In this document: piece by piece, positions 27,274-35,397 of the stretch | How positions within the stretch are numbered: position 1 is the stretch's first letter | Layout: the number at the start of each line of letters is the position of its first letter | NCBI RefSeq assembly: GCF_013141695.1 | Contig: NZ_WHNY01000082.1 | Coordinates: forward strand, 124,001-188,000 | Reading direction: 5' to 3' | DNA from: Paenibacillus plantarum | GTDB taxonomy: Bacteria; Bacillota; Bacilli; Paenibacillales; NBRC-103111 | DNA: 64,000 nt | Program-made: the position numbers and the translations under genes | Notes under the pieces: model-generated | What the model was told of the DNA's origin: nothing | Database searches by the model: none | The model's input: the letters and a program-made list of their open reading frames with translations, nothing else

Positions 27274-27771
27274 TCAGCTCCCTTGTTTTGATTCATCGGA
27301 TTTTCCGTCTAAGAGTTCGCCTAGCAGATCTAGGCGGCGTTCCCACGACAACCGACGCTCAATGATCACTTTTTCATGACTCTTCTTCATGGTTTCCAGT
27401 AATTTGGTAAAAGCATCTACCGTCACAGGTTCTTTCAACGACATGAGATTGGATACGTACTCCAGTTCGAGCAACAGATTCTGTTCCATCCGAATATTTT
27501 CTTTCAGTCGGGCGATTTGTAGCGAAACAATCTCCAGCGGACTGAATTGCTCGCCTGTTAGCACGGACTTAACCTCATCTAATGATAATCCGAGCTCTTT
27601 TAACGATAAAATTTGCTGCAGCCGCGACAGATCAGCCTCATTGTACAATCGATGTCCCGATTCGGAATGTGCCGAAGGCGAGAACAAACTAATCTGATCG
27701 TAAAATCGCAATGTTCGTATCGTGAGTCCTGTTAGTTTCGCAAGCTCTCCCACTTTCCAAAGCTGCTTCAT
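27274..27771 (-). CDS. MerR-family transcriptional regulator
   Basis: A 165-aa regulator with an N-terminal MerR winged helix (WKVGELAKLTGLTIRTLRFY, residues about 4-23), the wing RLYNEADLSRLQQI, and the dimer coiled coil (about 75-115). No Cys-rich metal site is visible, so it belongs to the drug- or ligand-sensing group (TipA/BltR-like). The ATG at 27771 is preferred over 27777 because AAAGGAG then has 6-base spacing. Its promoter has the 19-bp spacer typical of MerR activation. It leads an operon with an SRPBCC protein. Confidence 0.9.
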   Translation of the reverse strand: MKQLWKVGELAKLTGLTIRTLRFYDQISLFSPSAHSESGHRLYNEADLSRLQQILSLKELGLSLDEVKSVLTGEQFSPLEIVSLQIARLKENIRMEQNLLLELEYVSNLMSLKEPVTVDAFTKLLETMKKSHEKVIIERRLSWERRLDLLGELLDGKSDESKQGS

Positions 27772-27814
27772 AATCATCTCCTTTAGGCTGTGCTAGCTCT
27801 TTACCGGTAACTAT

Positions 27815-27845
27815 ACTATAAAACATGACGTAACGTCATGTTCAA
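27815..27845 (-). promoter_or_regulatory. MerR-type promoter, 19-bp spacer with palindrome
   Basis: On the minus strand -35 TTGAAC (27840-27845) and -10 TATAGT (27815-27820) are separated by exactly 19 bases. The spacer and the -35 hold a perfect dyad AACATGACG-TTA-CGTCATGTT (27822-27842). A 19-20 bp spacer occupied by a dyad is the known signature of promoters twisted into activity by MerR proteins, so the operon should be autoregulated. Confidence 0.85.
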
Positions 27846-27876
27846 GTGTTATAGACATTTTTTTCACAACCACAAA

Positions 27877-27900
27877 GAAAAGGCCGCAAATTAGCGGCCT
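27877..27900 (-). terminator. Terminator of the ArsR-SRPBCC operon
   Basis: On the minus strand GGCCGC-TAATTT-GCGGCC is followed by TTTTC, close to the SRPBCC stop codon at 27911. Confidence 0.85.
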
Positions 27901-27910
27901 CACCCATTAA

Positions 27911-28429
27911 TTATGCATTTTTTTGAATGGACTCCAGATGTTCACCAAGTCTGTTCCAAGTATCCGTGATCCCTTCCATCATACCCATATCCAGCACCTG
28001 TTGTAGGCTTTCAGCTGATGCGTATTCTCCGCGGTTGATGAGCTTAGTACCTGTTTCTGTTTCGATGAAGGTCAATGTTACGCGCGTTGATGGCATATTT
28101 TCCGCTTCATTGCCTTCCGCATCGGAGAAAAAGTCCACGTACACAATTTTCTCTGGTACAACGATCTCGCTGTAAACTGCCTTGCCCCATGATTCCATAC
28201 CATAGTAATCGCCTTGATTCTTGTCTTCACACTTCATGCAATAATGCCAAACCCCACCGACACGGAAATCAACATGACATACCGGAAGTGCCCAACCTCT
28301 CGGACCCCACCAATGCTTCAGATGTTCTGCTTGTGTGAACGCCTGGAATACCAGCTCACGAGGGGCATTGAATTCACGCTCAAGAATTAGAACTTTGTCC
28401 TCTACCGTGGAAACCATTTGATTTGTCAT
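27911..28429 (-). CDS. SRPBCC/AHSA1-family protein in an ArsR operon
   Basis: A 172-aa AHSA1-type START-like protein: ELVFQAFTQAEHLKHWWGPR in helix 1, HVDFRVGGVWHYCMKCED on the strands, and ETGTKLINRGEYAS late. The ligand cavity fold is recognised; no enzymatic role is known. AAGGAGG precedes the ATG. It follows the ArsR gene by about 50 bases. The ArsR-plus-AHSA1 pairing is a common two-gene unit in Firmicutes. It is a distant relative of the SRPBCC gene at 26831-27268, which lies under MerR control. Confidence 0.9.
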   Translation of the reverse strand: MTNQMVSTVEDKVLILEREFNAPRELVFQAFTQAEHLKHWWGPRGWALPVCHVDFRVGGVWHYCMKCEDKNQGDYYGMESWGKAVYSEIVVPEKIVYVDFFSDAEGNEAENMPSTRVTLTFIETETGTKLINRGEYASAESLQQVLDMGMMEGITDTWNRLGEHLESIQKNA

Positions 28430-28481
28430 TTTTAACTTCCTCCTTGAAATTTCTTTATTAGTTTAAAATAATCCCGATCAA

Positions 28482-28826
28482 TCAGTCTTGCTGTTCATTC
28501 TGCAAATTCTTGTCCTGAAGCTTCTGTAAATAGTCATCTAGTCGGTTATACCGCTCCTCCCAGATGACGCGGTAGTTCTCCAGCCAGTCGTTCAGCTCTC
28601 GAAATGGATCAGGCAGCAGCTTGTAAATACGACGATTTGCATCCACCCTTACCTCGACGATGGCAGCCTCACTAAGTACACGCAAATGCTTGGATACTTG
28701 AGGCTGACGCAGTTGAAGCCGTTCCGCGATTTCACCTACAGTGAGTGGCCGTTCACGCAAAAGATCAACAATCCTCATGCGGTTAGGCTCTGCCAATGCA
28801 CTCATGACGTTAGGATCCATGCTCAT
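28482..28826 (-). CDS. ArsR-family winged-helix repressor
   Basis: A ~114-aa ArsR/SmtB-type regulator: ALAEPNRMRIVDLL helix, helix-turn-helix TVGEIAERLQLRQPQVSKHL, then the wing VRVDANRRIYKLLPDP. No metal-binding CxC pair is seen, so it is likely a non-metal member of the type usually paired with AHSA1 proteins. The ORF is open to 28907, but the upstream part is unlike the family; AGAGG lies 7 bases before the ATG at 28826 (a tandem ATG is at 28829). It represses its own operon, by inference from the palindrome over its -35 region. Confidence 0.88.
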   Translation of the reverse strand: MSMDPNVMSALAEPNRMRIVDLLRERPLTVGEIAERLQLRQPQVSKHLRVLSEAAIVEVRVDANRRIYKLLPDPFRELNDWLENYRVIWEERYNRLDDYLQKLQDKNLQNEQQD

Positions 28827-28896
28827 CATCCGTCCTCTTGCTGTAAATACATGCGTTTCTTGTTCGTGTGTAACAGTTATTGTCTTCCTGAATTCA

Positions 28897-28934
28897 ATAT
28901 ACCACATGAGGAATATTCTCGCAAGTGAATATTG
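28897..28934 (-). promoter_or_regulatory. Promoter and operator of the ArsR operon
   Basis: On the minus strand -35 TTGCGA (28920-28925) and -10 TATATT (28897-28902) have a 17-base spacer. A perfect inverted repeat AATATTC (28913-28919) - N8 - GAATATT (28928-28934) brackets the -35. ArsR proteins typically bind such AT-rich dyads, so autorepression is likely. Confidence 0.75.
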
Positions 28935-28945
28935 AAATTTAATGA

Positions 28946-28971
28946 AAAGCGCTAACCCGAAGGTCAGCGCA
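28946..28971 (-). terminator. Terminator of the UvrA-like gene
   Basis: On the minus strand GCGCTGACC-TTCG-GGTTAGCGC (one G-U pair, UUCG tetraloop) is followed by TTTTC, directly after the stop codon. Confidence 0.85.
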
Positions 28972-28977
28972 TATTAC

Positions 28978-31900
28978 TCACTTCAAGCTATGATACACAG
29001 CCATCATATCTTGTTTGTTCAATTCACGAATACGATTGTAGATCGGTATATCTGCAACGGACTCTGTCACTTTACTTGCATCAACAACATCACTTACTTT
29101 GCCAGTAAGCCATGTTTGCACGGTTATGCCCTCGACGACTTCTTTGCGTCCCTCATCATTGATGCCACTTACATAACAACTCACACAAGGTACCGACAAT
29201 TTCTGTACGCCATCATGGAGACCATCTTCGGAAATGACTCGCTTACCGCCACAGAATGCGCATGGATGACTGGCTTTGATCTTATTAATTTGAGTAACAA
29301 TCTTATTATAACCAAAGGCTTCATAGACATAAGTCAGTTTTTTATATTTTCCATTGGTGAAATATTTATCAATGATGGTTTCTTTTGTTTCCGTAATATC
29401 GGCAAAATCACAGATGGTTATCAAGTTTTTGGAGCTGATCGCATCAAGATTACCTTTAATCTTGTCCCAGAAAGGCACTGCATTTTGTAAAACCACTTCA
29501 TATCCCACAAAGCTAGCAAGCTCCAGCTCGTACATTTTAAGCGCAACTTGCGTTTCTCTAGGCAGTAAAGAGACATCTTCTGAAAGTGCAAGGTCACCGC
29601 CAACAATGGATTTTAACTTTTCTAATTCAGGCAAATTGCCTACGCTTTGTATAACCTGGTCCAGCGGCTGCTGAATAATTTCGCGAATATCCGCGCCATT
29701 AAATTTCAATTTTTTATGATGATTTAATACGGTTCCATGACATACGGGGCAGGTAATCATTTCTCTAGAGGCTTTCATTGCCTCTTTAATCGTAAGATTT
29801 TTCGAAATAACCATATAACGTCCAAGGATAAGATTAAAACCTTCCCATGTTCTCGATGCCTTACCCGCTTTATCATAAAATGACTTTTCCCAATATCCAT
29901 ACAGGAATGTATTCTTTTCGGCTTCTGTCATCTCATTATAGCTTTTACTTATATCTTGACCGAGTTCATTCTTGATCTCTTCGAAAAGGAAGTGCAGCTT
30001 CGCATGCTGATAATATTTCAGGACATCCATCACTTCAGGTAATAATAAGCCATCCCAGAATGGTACTGTTTTATCTTGAATGAGAACATCTAAATCGAAT
30101 CTTTCGATCACACGACGACCCGAGCAGCATGGACAATGATTGTCTTGATAATAGAAATCAAAGCTTCTAGTATCTTTATTGGTCGGATGAGAAGCTACGA
30201 TATGGTTGATCAGCCCGCCGATTTCATAGAGAAAGCTATACTGACTATACAGGTGTCGTTCAAGATCAATCGCGATCACAGGGGCAATTTTGTCAGATTC
30301 GTATTCACCATAGATTAAGCGAGCCATGGAAGATAGGCTTTTCAGGATACCACCTTTATAGATGTTTTCTGCCTGTTTAAAATAGTTAATCTGATTTTCT
30401 TGTAGGTATTGAATACCTTGTTGCTGCTTCAGAACGGAAGAAATATGCAAAGAGGCTGCATGATCTTCCCTATTTTTAAGACGATAGTATTCCTCATGTG
30501 GGACAACATCAAGGTATCTAATCGGTTCTGGTAGTCTTTTGCCAAAATCAACGATAAAATCCGAACTTTCCATCATATAGGCGTTATGTTCGATCATCAG
30601 GATGGAGACAGATTCATCTTCCAGAATGACCCTCACACTGTCGATGAATTGGTTTAATATATTTTGAGATAAACCTTTCGAAGGTTCGTCAAAAATAAAC
30701 AGCGTATGTGGGTTTCTTGAATTCGCAAACAACTCCGATACTAAATGAACACATTGAAATTCACCTGTAGATAACGATTGTGTTTTTCTTTCTAATGTCA
30801 GATAGCCAAGTCCGAGTTTATTCAATAAGCTCAATCGTTTGCGAGCGATATCTTCGTTTGGCAGTTCTTCAATAATATCTTCGATCGAACGTTGGAAAAT
30901 ATCATCCTCTGTCTCTTCGTTATATTTGGTGAGTTTCTTCTTGATATCAAGGAACGTAGCAACGGTTGACCGGCTCGTGATCGATTGGTTGCGATCTTGC
31001 CCGACCATAACCAGTTTATCTTTGGGATAACGTTTCTGAAAATCTTTGGACATGCACTCATGCACAAGTGTTGATTTCCCGCAACCTGACTCGCCAGTAA
31101 AAGTGACTAATCTGTTCTTAGGAATTTGAATTTCGGCCATTTGAATATTCCGACAGTGCAGGTCCTGAAACTGATAATAATCAGTTGGCACTGCCTGATT
31201 TTGTTCCCATAGGATTGGTTTTGGACGAGGTGATTCTTCGACGATTTTCCCGCCATATTTCCCACTACCCGGTCCAAAGAACAATTGCTCATCTGTTGTA
31301 TCTAGCACCGTATCAGAATGATCAATGAGCCAAATTTGATTCTTATAACCTAATTGCTTAATTTGCTCTAAAATTTTCAAAAGCGTTTCATGGTCAAGAC
31401 CAACGGAGATTTCATCAATAATAATGACGGTATTTTCACTGGTAGCCATGAATTCAGCCAAATAATGACGTGTTAATTCACCGCCTGATAATGTCCCCAT
31501 AATGCGATTTAATGTTAAGTATCCGATATTCATATTGATCAAATTTTGGAGAATATGTTGTTTTGCTTCACTAATATGTAGTTCCTCGGCTAGAGAAAGG
31601 ATGGTTTCGATGCTTAAGCTATTGATATCAGAGATGCTATGTGGTTGATTCCTTAACTCTAATTTATGTTGCTCAACTTCTGAGCTGTAGCGCTTCCCCT
31701 TACACCTGGAACACTCCACATTTTGTGTTGTGCTGCGCCCTTTGCAATCCGGGCACCACCCTAAAGGGTTATTAAAGGAAAAAACTTCTGGAGATAGATT
31801 GAATTGTTCGGCCATACGATCGCGAATCTCTTTGAAAACGCCCGTATGTGTGCCAATGGTTGAACGAGGATTGGATGAAATCGATGATTTTCCGAGAAAA

Positions 31901-32145
31901 AGGACTAATGGCATGTCCTCCATCTTGATGGCGCTGAAATTCGTTTCCATAATCTCTGGAAATAAATACTGATATTCAGCTTTCGGCAATAAGGAAACGA
32001 GACGTTTCTTGGATTCTTCCCCGATGGTCTGACAGAAAGTTGTTTTACCCGATCCAGATAAACCAGCAATTCCTAATGATTTGTCTACGGGTATTGTTGC
32101 ATCTAATTTGTTAATGTTGTTCGAAATTAATTGATTGATTTGCAT
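28978..32145 (-). CDS. UvrA-like tandem ABC ATPase with a long C-terminal zinc-finger extension
   Basis: A 1055-aa UvrA-family protein. Module 1: Walker A GLSGSGKT (28-35), a zinc finger CPDCKG...CSRCKG (about 131-152) and signature LSGGELTRH (about 220). Module 2: Walker A GESGCGKST (about 347), degenerate signature LSTGEFQCV (about 460) and Walker B LFIFDEPSKGL (about 485). A further ~500 residues carry CPCCSGRR (about 673), CPVCHG (about 800) and CAFCGGKR...CVSC (about 963-990) but no third Walker A. Canonical UvrA is about 950 aa and drug-resistance-type UvrA2 about 750-850, so this is enlarged. AAGGA lies 7 bases before the ATG at 32145. Related paralogs are implicated in antibiotic tolerance or DNA repair; the role here is unknown. 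Confidence 0.85.
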   Translation of the reverse strand: MQINQLISNNINKLDATIPVDKSLGIAGLSGSGKTTFCQTIGEESKKRLVSLLPKAEYQYLFPEIMETNFSAIKMEDMPLVLFLGKSSISSNPRSTIGTHTGVFKEIRDRMAEQFNLSPEVFSFNNPLGWCPDCKGRSTTQNVECSRCKGKRYSSEVEQHKLELRNQPHSISDINSLSIETILSLAEELHISEAKQHILQNLINMNIGYLTLNRIMGTLSGGELTRHYLAEFMATSENTVIIIDEISVGLDHETLLKILEQIKQLGYKNQIWLIDHSDTVLDTTDEQLFFGPGSGKYGGKIVEESPRPKPILWEQNQAVPTDYYQFQDLHCRNIQMAEIQIPKNRLVTFTGESGCGKSTLVHECMSKDFQKRYPKDKLVMVGQDRNQSITSRSTVATFLDIKKKLTKYNEETEDDIFQRSIEDIIEELPNEDIARKRLSLLNKLGLGYLTLERKTQSLSTGEFQCVHLVSELFANSRNPHTLFIFDEPSKGLSQNILNQFIDSVRVILEDESVSILMIEHNAYMMESSDFIVDFGKRLPEPIRYLDVVPHEEYYRLKNREDHAASLHISSVLKQQQGIQYLQENQINYFKQAENIYKGGILKSLSSMARLIYGEYESDKIAPVIAIDLERHLYSQYSFLYEIGGLINHIVASHPTNKDTRSFDFYYQDNHCPCCSGRRVIERFDLDVLIQDKTVPFWDGLLLPEVMDVLKYYQHAKLHFLFEEIKNELGQDISKSYNEMTEAEKNTFLYGYWEKSFYDKAGKASRTWEGFNLILGRYMVISKNLTIKEAMKASREMITCPVCHGTVLNHHKKLKFNGADIREIIQQPLDQVIQSVGNLPELEKLKSIVGGDLALSEDVSLLPRETQVALKMYELELASFVGYEVVLQNAVPFWDKIKGNLDAISSKNLITICDFADITETKETIIDKYFTNGKYKKLTYVYEAFGYNKIVTQINKIKASHPCAFCGGKRVISEDGLHDGVQKLSVPCVSCYVSGINDEGRKEVVEGITVQTWLTGKVSDVVDASKVTESVADIPIYNRIRELNKQDMMAVYHSLK

Positions 32146-32253
32146 GAGTACATCCTTTCTCTTGGTTATGCGTATTGCTTCCATATTAGCACATTCCCTG
32201 TATTGTGATGCAACTACTGAGCTGTATCTGTCCGCGGCTCTCTATCCCAAATA

Positions 32254-32279
32254 AAAAAATCCGCCATCATCAGCGGATT
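32254..32279 (-). terminator. Terminator of the MBL-DinB operon
   Basis: On the minus strand AATCCGC-TGATGATG-GCGGATT is followed by TTTTTTT. The 5-prime arm overlaps the DinB stop codon. Confidence 0.88.
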
Positions 32280-32797
32280 ACTCTTTTCTTGATCAAATTA
32301 ATCTGACCTCTATGATTGATTTCATCTTCGAACACATGAAACCACATAAAATAATGATTCGCTTGTTTCTTATACCAGAACTCTTCTTCTTGGTATAACC
32401 AATCGTCATCCACCGTTTTAAATAATTCGAATGTGCGATTTCTGACTTCATTTAGCTTATCTACATAATAGGCCAACTCATTTCCTTTAATCTTTTCCCG
32501 CCCTTCTGCACCTAGATTCACAGCGGGTCCCCAGATGGCCATATCTTCATCATTCAATTCTCTTTTTTCAAAGGTTTCCAATTGATAGGCGTATTCGACC
32601 GCCGCGAAATGCAGTAACAAAGCACCAATTGAATTACTTTCCTCATCTAAAAGAAAATCCAATTCCTGTACGGTTAAATTTTTGACGGATTGTAGTGTCG
32701 TATGTCTGGCATAGTTCATCATTGACAATAAGCGGCTAATCTGCGGCGTATAACCAGGTATGTCCGTAATGAGATAAATCTGATTCAAATTTAACAT
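32270..32797 (-). CDS. DinB-family putative metal-dependent protein
   Basis: A 175-aa four-helix DinB/YfiT-like protein. Putative metal ligands are His in LLLHFAAVEYAY (about 63) and the late pair HVFEDEINHRGQI (about 153-161), the usual three-His arrangement. Members include thiol-S-transferases (bacillithiol S-transferase-like) and uncharacterised proteins, so a detoxification role is possible. AGGAGG lies 6 bases before the ATG. It sits 16 bases after the MBL-fold gene and is cotranscribed with it. Confidence 0.88.
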   Translation of the reverse strand: MLNLNQIYLITDIPGYTPQISRLLSMMNYARHTTLQSVKNLTVQELDFLLDEESNSIGALLLHFAAVEYAYQLETFEKRELNDEDMAIWGPAVNLGAEGREKIKGNELAYYVDKLNEVRNRTFELFKTVDDDWLYQEEEFWYKKQANHYFMWFHVFEDEINHRGQINLIKKRVIR

Positions 32798-32813
32798 GCG
32801 TTTCCTCCTAATT

Positions 32814-33548
32814 TTATAAGACGACTTGTAAGCCGAGATCAGCTAAAACAACTTCACCTTTATACATCAAAGCTGCTTCTTCTCTCAGTACCTGAATATC
32901 TCCGAAGTGAGGCAAGTGGGTTAAAAGTAATTTCTTTACGCCAGCCTTCGTTGCAAGTTCCCCTGCTTCAACTGCATTCATATGACCATACTTAGCAGCA
33001 TCAAAATTGGCATAGAATGAAGCTTCTGTGATAAGTAGATCCGCATCTTTCAAGTATGGGACTAATGTTTCATCGTAACGTGTGTCGGCCGTATACACCA
33101 AACTTTTCCCCTTATAGGAAATTTTCACGCCTAAGCAATATACATCATGATCCGTTCGAAAGAAAGTCAATGTTAAGCCATCGTCGAATGTTACGATCGT
33201 ATCTTGGTTAATTTCTTGTTCAATTGTTCCTTTCATTACAGGAATTGTCCATTTGTCGTTTGAATCCTTAGCAACGAATAAACGCAAGGGTGTATCACGT
33301 TGTTTTAAATCCATATCAATTAAACAAGCATACTGAAGAGAACCTAAGTCTGCCATGTGATCGAAATGATTATGTGAAACAAATACAGCTGTTAATTCAT
33401 GAAGTCCCATGTAATTCTGTAAGACGGACAATACACCGCTGCCACAATCGAGCAAGATTTTATGATTACCTATTTCTAAAAGAAAGCCTGCAGTTGCTTC
33501 TCCACGCTTCGGATAAGCGCCCCATCTACCAATAACTCTAATTTTCAT
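32814..33548 (-). CDS. MBL-fold metallo-hydrolase (YhfI-like)
   Basis: A 244-aa metallo-beta-lactamase fold protein with zinc motif SHNHFDHMADLG (HxHxDH, about 59-65), Asp in YTADTRYDE, a late His in LLTHLPHFGD and N-terminal KILLDCGSGVL. The layout resembles YhfI/RNase Z-like hydrolases without the long exosite. GGAGG lies 8 bases before the ATG at 33548; the in-frame extension to 33563 only adds the ribosome-site region. First gene of a two-gene operon with DinB. The substrate is unknown, possibly a cyclic nucleotide, phosphodiester or thioester. Confidence 0.88.
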   Translation of the reverse strand: MKIRVIGRWGAYPKRGEATAGFLLEIGNHKILLDCGSGVLSVLQNYMGLHELTAVFVSHNHFDHMADLGSLQYACLIDMDLKQRDTPLRLFVAKDSNDKWTIPVMKGTIEQEINQDTIVTFDDGLTLTFFRTDHDVYCLGVKISYKGKSLVYTADTRYDETLVPYLKDADLLITEASFYANFDAAKYGHMNAVEAGELATKAGVKKLLLTHLPHFGDIQVLREEAALMYKGEVVLADLGLQVVL

Positions 33549-33810
33549 TGGTGATTCCTCCACTTTTTCATTACTGTTAACCCATGAAAAAGGATCTGCT
33601 TAATGTAGCAACTCCTTTAACACTCAACTTGTTCGATAGGAAGAACTGTTTTTCCTGCATAGCTAGTAATCACCTAATTTCACTGCAGAACTTCGAGCGG
33701 GATTTAAGTCGCTACGCTAATTCACCTTTTCCATAATATGCATAATCCGATATCGATTGCGGGAAGATACTAATGATAGCCTGTATAATCCCCTGCTCAT
33801 CGTGAAGCAA

Positions 33811-35397
33811 ATGTTGTTAAGGAGATGGAATGACATATCTACTGCACCTAACTCAAATTCTAACCTTACATCTCCTGAACATGCACAAAATGAAGCAATT
33901 AGTAAATCTCTAGAAACAAATGAACGCCTCATCCGACATATATTTAAAAATTGTTATGATATTGTGTTTCGTCATGTGCAAATCTTCGGGAAAGTCCCTG
34001 TTTTATGCGTATATTTGGATGGTTTGGTAGATACCAAATCGTTGGATAGCAATTTGCTAAAACCATGGATGCTAGAAAATCTGCCACCAGAATTAGAGGA
34101 ATTGAATCCAGTAGATTGGATACTCGAACAACAGTTGGTTTCCATCGCCAAAACAAAGACAACAATGACAATGGACGATATTGTTCAAGGTATCTTATCC
34201 GCGAGTGTAGTCATTCTGTCAGATGGACAAGACAAAGCTGTTATTGCTGAGTTGGCAGGTTTTGAGAAGAGAGCGATTGAGGAGCCCACAGGGGAGACTA
34301 CCCTCCGGGGGCCTAGAGAAGGCTTTACAGAAACTATTTCTGTGAACACAAGCCTTCTTCGAAGAAAAATTCATAGCACCAAGCTAAAAATGGAGTCCTT
34401 GACGGTTGGCAATCTTTCCAAAACCACGATTGTCATTGCTTACATTGAAGGTATCGCACTGGAATCAATTATTGAAGAGGTTCGTAACCGAATCGCTCAA
34501 ATTGATATTGATACCGTCCTTGGTGGGAATTTTATTGAGGAGTTTATTGAAGACCACCCTTTCACCTTATTCCCACAAGTGCAGAATACCGAACGCCCAG
34601 ATATTGTAGCCGCCTGTCTAGCAGAAAGAAAAGTTGCAATTTTCATTGATGGCTCGCCTTTTGTACTGATTGTTCCCTGTACCTTATGGAATGCCTTTCA
34701 GTCCGCCGATGATTATTACGAGCGATTTATTTACGCTACTCTCATCCGTTGGTTACGCATGTTGTTGATTATAACATCCATGTTCTTACCTTCTATTTAT
34801 GTAGCCATCACAACGTTTCATCCACAATTGTTACCTACTAACTTCTTACTCAGTATCACTTCTGCTCGTGAAGGGGTGCCCTTTCCTGCTGTCATTGAAG
34901 CTTTGTTGATGGAATTATTATTTGAGGGATTACGCGAAGCTGGTATTCGAATGCCGAGGCCGGTTGGTTCAGCAGTTAGTATCGTTGGAGCGCTAGTTAT
35001 TGGTCAAGCCGCCGTTCAGGCAGGGATTGTTTCAGCTCCGATGGTCATTGTTGTTTCGCTGACGGGGATTGCCTCTCTAATTACCCCAAGATACAGTATG
35101 GGAATGCCATTTCGAGTGCTGCGCTTTCCTATGCTCATTTCCTCAGGGATCCTAGGACTATACGGCGTTACCATGGCGTCTGTCTTCCTGCTTATTCATC
35201 TTACAAATCTGGAGTCATTCGGCATCCCTTACTTAAGCCCGATAGCTCCTTTAACGAAGAGTGAATTAATAGATGTTTTGATCCGCGCACCAAGATGGCG
35301 CATGAATACATTACCCATGTCCAATTCAACGACAACTAAATTGCGATTTCGCAAAGGTCAACGAAGAAACGGGAACCAAGGAGATGAAGTGAAATGA
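33811..35397 (+). CDS. Spore germination protein, GerA family (GerXA)
   Basis: A 528-aa subunit of a nutrient germinant receptor in the spore inner membrane. GerA hallmarks: the soluble N-domain start NERLIRHIFKNCYDIVFRHV, YIEGIALESIIEEVRNRI, and a membrane half with EGVPFPAVIEALLMELLFEG, PRPVGSAVSIVGALVIGQAA and late helices. The ORF stays open to a TTG at 33757, but the ATG at 33811 gives the basic MLLRRW start typical of the family. No good ribosome site precedes either: AAGGAG lies inside the ORF at about 33818. The 4-base overlap with gerXC shows an operon. Expression is presumably in the forespore (sigma G), but no convincing promoter was found. Confidence 0.9.
   Translation: MLLRRWNDISTAPNSNSNLTSPEHAQNEAISKSLETNERLIRHIFKNCYDIVFRHVQIFGKVPVLCVYLDGLVDTKSLDSNLLKPWMLENLPPELEELNPVDWILEQQLVSIAKTKTTMTMDDIVQGILSASVVILSDGQDKAVIAELAGFEKRAIEEPTGETTLRGPREGFTETISVNTSLLRRKIHSTKLKMESLTVGNLSKTTIVIAYIEGIALESIIEEVRNRIAQIDIDTVLGGNFIEEFIEDHPFTLFPQVQNTERPDIVAACLAERKVAIFIDGSPFVLIVPCTLWNAFQSADDYYERFIYATLIRWLRMLLIITSMFLPSIYVAITTFHPQLLPTNFLLSITSAREGVPFPAVIEALLMELLFEGLREAGIRMPRPVGSAVSIVGALVIGQAAVQAGIVSAPMVIVVSLTGIASLITPRYSMGMPFRVLRFPMLISSGILGLYGVTMASVFLLIHLTNLESFGIPYLSPIAPLTKSELIDVLIRAPRWRMNTLPMSNSTTTKLRFRKGQRRNGNQGDEVK

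Noticed and set aside
33739..33772. Sigma-G-like promoter (TGCATA ... GATACTA) before gerXA
   Set aside because: Spacing is about 21 bases, too long for the usual ~17-18, so not called as a feature.
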